6,460 nt of DNA, from the NCBI GenBank assembly GCA_034716155.1, contig JAYEFR010000002.1, positions 1 through 6,460 of the forward strand. The letters run 5' to 3'. Of the stretch, positions 1-5,290 are shown piece after piece. The position numbers and the translations under genes are program-made. Each line of letters begins with the position of its first letter. Position 1 is the stretch's first letter. The notes below the pieces were generated by a model. It saw only the letters and a program-made list of their open reading frames with translations, searched no databases and was not told where the DNA came from. Origin of the DNA: JAGGYK01 sp034716155 (GTDB taxonomy: Bacteria > Desulfobacterota > Desulfomonilia > UBA1062).

Positions 1-1
1 T

Positions 2-88
2 GGCGAGGACGAGTTTAAAAGGATCTACGATCTTGCTAGAGAAGGAGCTCGTTTGCTAACCAATTTCCAGAAATATTTAATTAAGTAA
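2..88 (+). CDS. C-terminal end of a probable four-helix-bundle (23S rRNA intervening-sequence type) protein, partial
   Basis: Only the last 28 codons are inside the window; the reading frame enters from the left edge and ends at TAA (86-88). The visible residues form one amphipathic helix: an acidic start, then FKRIYDLAREGARLL, then NFQKYLIK at the very end. This matches my memory of the final helix of the four-helix-bundle family, in which a 'Phe/Tyr...Ala...Leu-Leu...Phe-x-Lys-Tyr-Leu' pattern closes a protein of about 120 residues. Those proteins are small and cytoplasmic, often lie in accessory regions, and have no settled biochemical role. The 172-base gap and the repeat array downstream suggest it is not part of the signalling operon. 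The family call rests on one helix, so another helical protein remains possible. Confidence 0.5.
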   Translation, partial: GEDEFKRIYDLAREGARLLTNFQKYLIK

Positions 89-108
89 ATAACACCATCA
101 ATCCACGG

Positions 109-184
109 TTTTTCCGACTGTCGACTATTCTTTTCCGACTGACGACTGACGACTGATGACTGTCGACTGTCTTTTTTGACTGTC
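109..184. repeat. Tandem heptamer array, GACTGNN units
   Basis: Units of seven bases run in strict register from 116 to 171. They are GACTGTC (116), GACTATT (123), a non-matching 7-mer (130), GACTGAC (137 and 144), GACTGAT (151), and GACTGTC (158 and 165). A six-base T run then breaks the register before one more GACTGTC at 178-184. The 11-mer TTTTCCGACTG also occurs at 110-120 and 131-141, exactly 21 bases (three heptads) apart. On the minus strand the unit reads AGTC-NNN. The array lies between the partial gene ending at 88 and the kinase starting at 261. Nothing else is apparent in that stretch beyond AT-rich sequence at 185-260. It resembles the short tandemly repeated heptamers known from other bacterial genomes. 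Confidence 0.85.
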
Positions 185-260
185 TTTTAAGTTTTTGATC
201 AGCAAATCCGAAATATAAAAAATAGGCATTAAGACTAAAAAATATCTATGGGACAAGGCT

Positions 261-1163
261 ATGGAGAAGGAAAACCAGCAATCCACAGGGGGTTTAGAGA
301 CGGCAAAGAAAGAACTTGAGTCGAAGAACAAGGAATTGGAGAATGCGCATGCTGAACTAAAGGCCTTGCATGCAAAGATACTCCAGTCCGAGAAGATGGC
401 TGCCATCGGGCAGTTGGCGGCGGGTATTGCGCATGAAATCAACAATCCCATGGGTTTTATATCAAGCAATCTTGGGACACTTAATAAATATGTGGACAGA
501 CTTACCAGCTTTATCGAGATCCAGTCTGAGGTTATAGAATCCCTGAATGGGAAAGATGCCTTAGAGGGACTTGAGCAAAAGAAGAAAGAACTCAAACTTG
601 ACTATATTATTAAGGACATAAAGGATCTGATTGATGAGTCCTCTGATGGCGCCGGCAGGGTAAAGAAGATAGTGCAGGATCTTAAGAGCTTTTCCCGTGT
701 GGATGAAGAAGAATACAAGCATGCGGATATAAATGAGTGTATTGAGACCACAATAAATATTATCTGGAATGAGTTAAAATACAAGTGCACCGTAAAGAAG
801 GAATATGGCGATATCCCTTCTACCAAGTGTTATCCCCAGCAGTTGAACCAGGTGTTCATGAACTTACTTGTCAATGCTTCTCAGGCAATAGAGAAGAAAG
901 GGGAGATCACCATAAAGACGTGGCTTGAAGATGGGTCGATCAATGTTTCGATCTCTGATACAGGTTGCGGCATACCGGAAGAAAATCTCGGCAAACTCTT
1001 CGAGCCCTTTTTCACAACAAAGGAGGTCGGCAAGGGCACAGGCCTGGGGCTTAGCATAACCTATGACATAGTAAAAAAGCATGGTGGAGAAATCAAGGTG
1101 GAAAGCCAGGTAGGGAAGGGCACGACCTTTACTATAAACATCCCTGTTGTGGAGGGAGCTTGA
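261..1163 (+). CDS. Soluble sensor histidine kinase without a sensory domain (coiled coil-HisKA-HATPase)
   Basis: This 300-residue protein should autophosphorylate a histidine using ATP and pass the phosphate to a receiver. Residues 10-45 form a charged coiled coil with no transmembrane segment and no PAS, GAF or HAMP domain. The H box at 43-65 carries the phospho-acceptor His58 in AHEINNP. About 75 residues separate His58 from the second DHp helix (RVKKIVQDLKSFS, 133-145), longer than in ordinary HisKA. The ATPase domain has an N box with Asn201 and Asn205, a G1 box DTGCGIP at 233-239, an F box around 247-251 and a G2 box GKGTGLGL at 257-264, so it looks catalytically complete. ATG 261 follows a weak purine stretch, and the frame is closed upstream by TAA at 216 with no better start. 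The stop overlaps the next gene by one base, so that receiver is the likely partner. Its stimulus is presumably supplied by another protein. Confidence 0.93.
   Translation: MEKENQQSTGGLETAKKELESKNKELENAHAELKALHAKILQSEKMAAIGQLAAGIAHEINNPMGFISSNLGTLNKYVDRLTSFIEIQSEVIESLNGKDALEGLEQKKKELKLDYIIKDIKDLIDESSDGAGRVKKIVQDLKSFSRVDEEEYKHADINECIETTINIIWNELKYKCTVKKEYGDIPSTKCYPQQLNQVFMNLLVNASQAIEKKGEITIKTWLEDGSINVSISDTGCGIPEENLGKLFEPFFTTKEVGKGTGLGLSITYDIVKKHGGEIKVESQVGKGTTFTINIPVVEGA
1151..1158 (+). promoter_or_regulatory. Ribosome binding site deciding the REC-PAS start
   Basis: GGAGGGAG lies inside the last codons of the kinase gene. GGAGG sits seven bases before ATG 1163 but only four before the in-frame TTG at 1160. 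This favours the ATG, which overlaps the upstream stop as TGATG and suggests translational coupling. Confidence 0.75.
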
Positions 1164-1990
1164 TGGACGAAGAAGTAAGAATACTATGCGTGGATGATGA
1201 GGAGAATGTGCTAAGAGCCCTTAAAAGGCTCTTTCTTGAAGATGATTATGAGATTATTACTGCCACATCAGGGGCGGAAGGGATTAAGCTCCTTGAAGGT
1301 AGTGAACCAATTCATGTGGTTGTATCTGACTACAAGATGCCGGAGATGGATGGGATTGAGTTTTTAAAGCAAGTTCGTGAGAGATGGCCTGATATAGTAA
1401 GGATTGTGCTTTCCGGATACGCAGATACGGCATCAGTGGTTGATGCCGTAAATGAAGGACACATATATAAGTTTATGCCAAAACCATGGAATGATGATGA
1501 GCTAAGGGTCACAATCGCAAATGCCGTTGAACGCTACTTTCTCCATGCAAAGAATGTACAGCTTACTGAGGAACTTCAGAGCACGAACGAGGAACTTCAG
1601 ATTGTAAACGATAATCTGGAGAAGCTTGTTGAAGAAAGGACTTCCGAGCTGATGTTTCAGAATCAAATTCTCGAGAGATCACAGCATATCCTTGATTCAT
1701 TGCCTGTTGCCGTAATCGGTGTAGACTTGGATGGGCTTATAGTCCAGTGTAATAAGACAGGGGCTGATCTGCTTGCCGGAGGCAAGGAGAATATCATAGG
1801 GATGGATAGGGGAGATTTTCTTCCCGAAGAGATAAATACACTTATTGAAAGAATTATAGAAGCCAGGGATCTAACCGGGCATATATCAATCAATAAAACC
1901 CATGTTAAAGTCAGAGGTTCATGCATTAAACACTCTAAAAACCAGGAAGGGGTTGTATTGGTTTTTGATAAAGAGGACGATTGTAAATAG
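1163..1990 (+). CDS. Response regulator with receiver, signalling coiled coil and C-terminal PAS domain
   Basis: The 275-residue product starts with a complete receiver (about 5-122). It has acidic pair Asp11/Asp12, phospho-acceptor Asp56 in SDYKMP, Ser84 at the switch Thr/Ser position (LSGYAD) and Lys107 in the KPWN motif typical of RpfG-like receivers. Residues 130-172 are a long coiled coil ending in a 'NLEKLVEERTSEL' signalling helix. A PAS fold follows (about 173-272: ILDSLPVAVIGVDLDGLIV, then a closing strand GVVLVFD). The protein ends straight after the PAS domain, with no GGDEF, kinase, HD-GYP or DNA-binding output. Its likely job is to take phosphate from the kinase encoded just upstream and transmit it by dimerisation or protein contact, perhaps with ligand input through PAS. 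Translation is probably coupled to the kinase. A lost C-terminal output domain cannot be excluded. Confidence 0.9.
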   Translation: MDEEVRILCVDDEENVLRALKRLFLEDDYEIITATSGAEGIKLLEGSEPIHVVVSDYKMPEMDGIEFLKQVRERWPDIVRIVLSGYADTASVVDAVNEGHIYKFMPKPWNDDELRVTIANAVERYFLHAKNVQLTEELQSTNEELQIVNDNLEKLVEERTSELMFQNQILERSQHILDSLPVAVIGVDLDGLIVQCNKTGADLLAGGKENIIGMDRGDFLPEEINTLIERIIEARDLTGHISINKTHVKVRGSCIKHSKNQEGVVLVFDKEDDCK

Positions 1991-2033
1991 TAGGAGTGAC
2001 GACTCGCAAAACCTTGGAAGGGGGTAAGGAATT

Positions 2034-2534
2034 ATGGGTGAAGATACCATATTAATCGTTGATGATGAAGAAGGCATAATCAATGCGCTCAGGCGTGTCC
2101 TCATGGATGATGGCTACCATATCCTTAGTGCCTTAAGCGGACAAGAGGGATTAGTAAAGCTAAAAGGCAATAAGGTGGATTTGGTTATCAGCGACCAGCA
2201 GATGCCCGTGATGACAGGAATAGAGTTCTTAAAGAAGGTAAGGGTAGCCTATCCCAATATATTGACCATCATGTTGACTGGTCATGCCGATATTGATGCA
2301 GCCATAGAGGCCATTAACGAGGCAGGTGTCTACAAATTTATTCTAAAACCATGGAACGATGCTGATATCAGGCTGACCATAAAAAGGGCCTTGGAACTCA
2401 GGCACCTGGTAGTGGAGAGAGATTCATTGCTGGAACAGGTGAAGGCGCAGGAGATGGCATTGAAGAGACTTGAAGAAGACTACCCGGGTATAACCAAGGT
2501 GGACACGGATAAAGACGGCTTTATTGTGATCTAA
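2034..2534 (+). CDS. Single-domain-like response regulator (REC) with coiled coil and short C-terminal tail
   Basis: The protein has 166 residues. The receiver (about 4-120) keeps Asp10/Asp11, phospho-acceptor Asp54 in SDQQMP, Thr82 in LTGHAD and Lys105 in KPWN, so it should be phosphorylatable. It is clearly paralogous to the receivers encoded at 1163 and 5291. A short coiled coil (122-148) leads to a distinctive tail at 148-166 (EEDYPGITKV, then DKDGFIVI). I recall similar 'YPGI..V....G.I.I' tails on other stand-alone receivers from Deltaproteobacteria-like genomes, but know no assigned function. There is no DNA-binding or enzymatic domain, so it may act as a phosphate shuttle between the two kinases or as a protein-binding switch. 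ATG 2034 is preceded by a strong purine tract (GGAAGGGGGTAAGGA, 2017-2031). A heptamer array starts on the base after its stop codon. Confidence 0.9.
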   Translation: MGEDTILIVDDEEGIINALRRVLMDDGYHILSALSGQEGLVKLKGNKVDLVISDQQMPVMTGIEFLKKVRVAYPNILTIMLTGHADIDAAIEAINEAGVYKFILKPWNDADIRLTIKRALELRHLVVERDSLLEQVKAQEMALKRLEEDYPGITKVDTDKDGFIVI

Positions 2535-2562
2535 AGTGAATAGTGAACAGTGAACAGTGAAT
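2535..2562. repeat. Tandem heptamer array, AGTGAAC/T units
   Basis: Four consecutive heptamers in register: AGTGAAT, AGTGAAC, AGTGAAC, AGTGAAT. The array begins on the base immediately after the TAA stop (2532-2534) of the receiver gene. Each unit contains TGA. The starts at 2537, 2544, 2551 and 2558 fall in all three forward frames. Confidence 0.9.
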
Positions 2563-2569
2563 AATTATT

Positions 2570-2593
2570 AAAGGGCCAAAGGCACAAAGGCCG
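2570..2593. repeat. Short period-8 repeat, AAAGGCAC-like
   Basis: Three units of eight bases follow one another: AAAGGGCC (2570), AAAGGCAC (2578) and AAAGGCCG (2586). A decayed fourth purine-rich unit may follow at 2594-2601. It lies just downstream of the AGTGAAC array and fills most of the gap before the membrane kinase. GGCC at 2574-2577 and 2589-2592 could pair into a four-base stem, which is too weak to call a terminator. Confidence 0.6.
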
Positions 2594-2625
2594 AAGAGGG
2601 ATTGTTTGAGAAAAGATCCGGGATT

Positions 2626-2634
2626 GGGGGAAGG
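2626..2634 (+). promoter_or_regulatory. Ribosome binding site deciding the membrane kinase start
   Basis: GGGGGAAGG ends three bases before ATG 2638, giving a well-placed purine-rich Shine-Dalgarno. The longer alternative, TTG at 2602, has its purine stretch directly abutting the codon with no spacer. It would also add a charged, glycine-rich leader before the first membrane helix. Confidence 0.65.
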
Positions 2635-2637
2635 AAA

Positions 2638-2952
2638 ATGTTCAGGCTTACTAATAAAATAAAGATACTTATTATCTCTTTAGCATGTATATCTGTATTA
2701 ATTATTTCAATATATCTTCACCTGCTTGGTATAGATAAAGTCTCTCCGCACTTTTACTATATACCCATCCTCTTGCTCGCCTGCTGGTGGGGGTATGCAG
2801 GGTGGTATCCAGGTGTCTTGTTTGCCCTTACTTTGCCTGCCATTCATATTGCATCCGGTATAGATGTATCGGTCCTGAGTGACATTATCAGGGTAGTGAT
2901 TATGTGTGCTGTGTCTGGAGTTGTTGCAGGGGCTGTTGAGAGATATAAGAAG
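2638..2952 (+). CDS. Membrane-anchored PAS histidine kinase, N-terminal part (broken by assembly gap)
   Basis: The first 105 residues of a protein that runs into the run of N. It has a short basic N-terminus (KIKI) and probable membrane helices at about 8-30, 38-53, 57-73 and 78-100, ending in a charged cytoplasmic stretch (VERYKK). The segment HFYYIPILLLACWWG at 38-52 resembles the multi-helix membrane modules found in front of PAS histidine kinases in Deltaproteobacteria and archaea. I cannot name the domain with certainty. It would anchor the kinase in the inner membrane and perhaps sense something in the bilayer. I infer that this is the start of the kinase whose remainder begins at 3054: same strand, no intervening gene, and the expected order of membrane module, PAS and kinase. 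The stop reached just after the gap is an artefact of the gap length. Confidence 0.8.
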
Positions 2953-3052
2953 NNNNNNNNNNNNNNNNNNNNNNNNNNNNNNNNNNNNNNNNNNNNNNNN
3001 NNNNNNNNNNNNNNNNNNNNNNNNNNNNNNNNNNNNNNNNNNNNNNNNNNNN
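2953..3052. other. Assembly gap of exactly 100 N
   Basis: One hundred undetermined bases, the conventional placeholder for a gap of unknown size. It interrupts the membrane kinase between its transmembrane region and its PAS domain. The flanking frames do not match across 100 bases. If the gene is intact, the true gap length must leave remainder 2 on division by 3. Confidence 0.98.
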
Positions 3053-3053
3053 T

Positions 3054-4031
3054 GAATTAAGGGCTATTACAAAGAAAGGTTATATTGCTAATCTTTTGGC
3101 AAGCGGGTCTGCGATTAGGAGAGGTGATGAGATAATTGAAATACAATACAATGTCCAGGACATCACCGAGCGCAAGCGGGCGGAAGAAAGAATAAAGCAG
3201 GCGAATAAGGAACTTCAGGCAGCCTTAAACGAATTAAAAGAGACACAGGCCTATCTTATACAGCAGGAAAAGATGTCATCAATTGGTTATCTTGCAGCAG
3301 GCATGGCCCATGAGATCAATAATCCCTTAGGGTTTATCAAATCCAATCTGAATACATTCAAACGGTATATGGAATATACCAAAGGCTTCCTTGGGTTTAT
3401 AAAGGAGTCTACGCTGAATACATCCCCTGCAGAAAAAAAGGGCATTGAAGATGCCTGGTCTAAAAACAAGATAGGTATGATCCTGGAAGATAGTGATGAT
3501 CTTTTGAGTGAATCCATGGATGGGACAGACAGGATAAGAGAGATAGTGGCAAATCTAAAAGAATTTTCACATATCGATAAGCCTGATCTTACAGAGATCT
3601 CATTAAAAGAGATGCTGGATACAGTAGTCGATATTGTAAAACAGAACTTAAGTGATCATATAGATATAGTCAAAGACTATGGAGATATTCCCCTGATAGA
3701 CGGCTATGGCACACAACTATCCCAGGCATTTATGGCTATCCTTACAAATGCCGCTCAGGCCATTGAAGGTAGCGGCACAGTCACCATAAAGACACGTGGG
3801 GCAAAAGATAGTGTTCAGGTAATCATCAGTGATACCGGCTGTGGCATTCCAGAGGAAGTCTTGAGCAAGATATTTGATCCGTTCTTTACCACCAAAGATG
3901 TAGGGAAGGGTAAGGGCCTTGGCTTGAATGCGACATACAGGATCATATCTTCTCATGGTGGTAAGATCGATACTGAAACCAAAGTAGGGAAAGGCACGAC
4001 ATTTACCATCACCCTTCCGGTAAGACAGTAA
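3054..4031 (+). CDS. PAS histidine kinase, C-terminal part (end of PAS-HisKA-HATPase)
   Basis: The frame is open from the gap, so the TTG at 3096 is not a real start. The 325 visible residues begin in the last part of a PAS/PAC domain (LRAITKKGYI, then IQYNVQDITERKRAEE, ending near 45). A coiled coil (about 42-73) leads to the H box with phospho-acceptor His86 in AHEINNP. A long DHp insertion precedes DRIREIVANLKEFS (159-172). The ATPase domain shows the G1 box DTGCGIP at 260-266, an F box around 274-279 and the G2 box GKGKGLGL at 284-291. In the N box the first conserved Asn is Ala228, while the second, the Mg-binding Asn, is kept at 232. It is the same subfamily as the kinase at 261 and probably arose by duplication. 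With 2638-2952 it makes one membrane sensor kinase. Its likely targets are the neighbouring receivers. A heptamer array overlaps its stop codon. Confidence 0.92.
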   Translation, partial: ELRAITKKGYIANLLASGSAIRRGDEIIEIQYNVQDITERKRAEERIKQANKELQAALNELKETQAYLIQQEKMSSIGYLAAGMAHEINNPLGFIKSNLNTFKRYMEYTKGFLGFIKESTLNTSPAEKKGIEDAWSKNKIGMILEDSDDLLSESMDGTDRIREIVANLKEFSHIDKPDLTEISLKEMLDTVVDIVKQNLSDHIDIVKDYGDIPLIDGYGTQLSQAFMAILTNAAQAIEGSGTVTIKTRGAKDSVQVIISDTGCGIPEEVLSKIFDPFFTTKDVGKGKGLGLNATYRIISSHGGKIDTETKVGKGTTFTITLPVRQ

Positions 4032-4054
4032 GGAGTAGGGAGTAGGGAGTAAGC
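4027..4054. repeat. Tandem heptamer array, AGTAGGG units, overlapping a stop codon
   Basis: Four heptamers in register: AGTAAGG (4027), AGTAGGG (4034), AGTAGGG (4041) and AGTAAGC (4048). The first unit includes the last two bases of the kinase's final Gln codon and its TAA stop (4029-4031). TAA or TAG occurs in every unit, at 4029, 4036, 4043 and 4050, together covering all three forward frames. Confidence 0.85.
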
Positions 4055-4083
4055 AGAATAATTTTTCACTAAGAGGGACGCAT

Positions 4084-4407
4084 ATGAAAAAGATAGCCCT
4101 TAATGAGGTTATGGTGGGCATGAAGACAGCAAGGGATGTAAATAACCCAAGAGGTATGGTCCTGGTGAAAAAAGGCGCCACCTTGACCGAGGGTGTAATC
4201 AGACAATTAGAGAGATATGATATCACTACAGTATTAATTGAAGATATAGAAGACGAAAAAGGTACAGAGATAGATCCAAAGGGGTTGGAAAAGAGAAAAA
4301 GCGAGCAAATGGAGCAGCTTAAGCCCATCTTTGCCAAGGTAGCCACCTTACCCTGGATGAAGCAGTTAATGGATGCCGTGGCAACTGTAAGGGCCGGGAG
4401 ATTATAG
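4084..4407 (+). CDS. Small protein of the GMxLARDV type that accompanies HDOD/HD-GYP genes
   Basis: A 107-residue soluble protein. Residues 1-55 read KKIALNEVMVGMKTARDV, then NPRGMVLVKKGATLTE and a strand ending in TTVLIED. This resembles the small module 'l..G(M).(L/T)A.Dv....G.(v/l)L...G..Lt...i..L...(g/d)i..v.v' that occurs alone or attached to HD-GYP and HDOD proteins; its function is not known to me. Residues 56-107 are a charged helix followed by a C-terminal part with PIFAKVATLPWMKQLMD, also usual in free-standing members. The start ATG 4084 follows AAGAGGGA (4071-4078). The stop overlaps the GTG start of the HDOD gene by one base, so the two proteins are probably made together and may form a complex. 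The HD-GYP protein at 5291 seems to carry the same module at its C-terminus. Confidence 0.75.
   Translation: MKKIALNEVMVGMKTARDVNNPRGMVLVKKGATLTEGVIRQLERYDITTVLIEDIEDEKGTEIDPKGLEKRKSEQMEQLKPIFAKVATLPWMKQLMDAVATVRAGRL
4396..4400 (+). promoter_or_regulatory. Ribosome binding site supporting the GTG start of the HDOD gene
   Basis: GGGAG lies six bases before GTG 4407, inside the final codons of the small upstream gene. There is no in-frame ATG nearby: the first internal Met is about residue 19, already within the HDOD fold. GTG overlapping the TAG stop as TAGTG is therefore the best start. Confidence 0.6.
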
Positions 4408-5264
4408 TGGAAGAGAAATCACTTGATGATATCTTAAAAAGGCTTTCAGATCTTCCCAGCATGCCTACGATTGTGCAGGAGATGTTTAAGGTGACGAGCA
4501 TGCCTAACTGTACCAGCAAGGATGTGGCTCGCGTCCTTGAAAACGATCAGTCACTCACCGCAAGGTTGCTTCGTGTGGCAAACTCTCCATTTTATGGGCT
4601 TTCTCGTAAGGTGGATACCGGTGACAGGGCATGCACTGTCCTGGGGCTGAATACCGTCAAAAACCTTGCTTTGTCTGTATCCGTGATGGGTGTATTCAAA
4701 TCCAGGTCACGGGCAGCAACCTTTGATATAGCGGATATGTGGAGACACAGCCTCGGTTGTGCGGTAGCTGCCAAGGCCGTATTTGAGCTAAGGTATAAAG
4801 GCGGCGAAAATGTATTTGCAGGCGGCATACTCCATGACATAGGTAAGATGGTCTTAGATATCTATATGCCTAAGGAATACAAAGAAATTCATGAATTGTA
4901 TGGTAAAGATATGAGCCTTGTTGATGCGGAGATGTATATTATAGGCAGAACACATGCATTGGTCGGCCGCCTTCTTGCCAGGAAATGGAAATTTACTGAA
5001 GCCATGGAGGAGATGATTGCATTTCACCATAAGCCGGCCTTAGCCAAAGTAGCGCCGGCACAGGTGGCAGCCATCCATATAGGTAATGAAATCGCAAAGT
5101 CCCTATCTCTTGGCAAAAGCAATGAACTATTTGTCATGCCTATAGATGAAGATGCGTGGAACATGTTTTTTACTAATACTAAAGAAAGTACACTTACCGA
5201 TACACTGGAAGTGATTTGGGATGGGTACACCCAGATCGAAGAGGCACTCGATCTTGATGGTTGA
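4407..5264 (+). CDS. HDOD domain signalling protein
   Basis: A 285-residue protein made almost entirely of one HDOD domain, a relative of HD phosphohydrolases that usually serves as a signalling scaffold. The N-terminal half has the typical LKRLSDLPSMPTIVQEM opening, then ENDQSLTARLLRVANSPFYG (45-64) and VLGLNTVKNLAL (78-89). The second half has MWRHSLGCAVAAK with His114, GGILHDIGK with His143-Asp144, RTHALVGRLLARKW with His183, and a His207-His208 pair. Several HD-type metal positions thus survive. The usual late Asp is not obvious: the equivalent stretch reads IHIGNEIA (223-230). Catalysis cannot be claimed. It is translationally linked to the small protein before it and lies 26 bases from the REC-HD-GYP gene, so a role in assembling or controlling that enzyme is plausible. 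HDOD proteins elsewhere act in cyclic-di-GMP and stress signalling. Confidence 0.92.
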   Translation: MEEKSLDDILKRLSDLPSMPTIVQEMFKVTSMPNCTSKDVARVLENDQSLTARLLRVANSPFYGLSRKVDTGDRACTVLGLNTVKNLALSVSVMGVFKSRSRAATFDIADMWRHSLGCAVAAKAVFELRYKGGENVFAGGILHDIGKMVLDIYMPKEYKEIHELYGKDMSLVDAEMYIIGRTHALVGRLLARKWKFTEAMEEMIAFHHKPALAKVAPAQVAAIHIGNEIAKSLSLGKSNELFVMPIDEDAWNMFFTNTKESTLTDTLEVIWDGYTQIEEALDLDG

Positions 5265-5290
5265 GGAGAACAGGAAAGGCAGGCTCAAAC

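Noticed and set aside
109..184. CRISPR-like array
   Set aside because: Units are only seven bases, contiguous and without unique spacers, and no cas gene is visible.
176..221. Possible sigma-70 promoter (TTGACT at 176-181, TTGATC at 195-200, TATAAA at 214-219)
   Set aside because: No pair of boxes has 16-18 base spacing with good matches at both ends. TTGACT is also part of the repeat and T run. A start site in 185-260 is likely but cannot be placed.
125..595. 156-codon open frame on the minus strand
   Set aside because: It is antisense to the kinase's coiled coil and H box. It starts within the kinase gene, runs into the repeat array, and its Ser/Phe-rich composition is typical of an antisense shadow.
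1160..1162. TTG start one codon before ATG for the REC-PAS protein
   Set aside because: The Shine-Dalgarno spacing is better for ATG 1163, and the TTG adds only one residue.
2570..2600. Intrinsic terminator between the receiver and the membrane kinase
   Set aside because: Only a four-base GGCC stem is possible and no T run follows.
2602..2604. TTG start for the membrane kinase
   Set aside because: It has no spacer after its purine stretch, whereas ATG 2638 has a well-placed GGGGGAAGG.
3096..3098. TTG as the start of a separate kinase gene
   Set aside because: The frame is open back to the gap and encodes PAS residues before it, so this codon is internal.
3717..4346. 209-codon open frame on the minus strand
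   Set aside because: It lies opposite the kinase ATPase domain, the AGTAGGG array and the small gene, all of which have strong + strand evidence. Its protein shows no recognisable domain.
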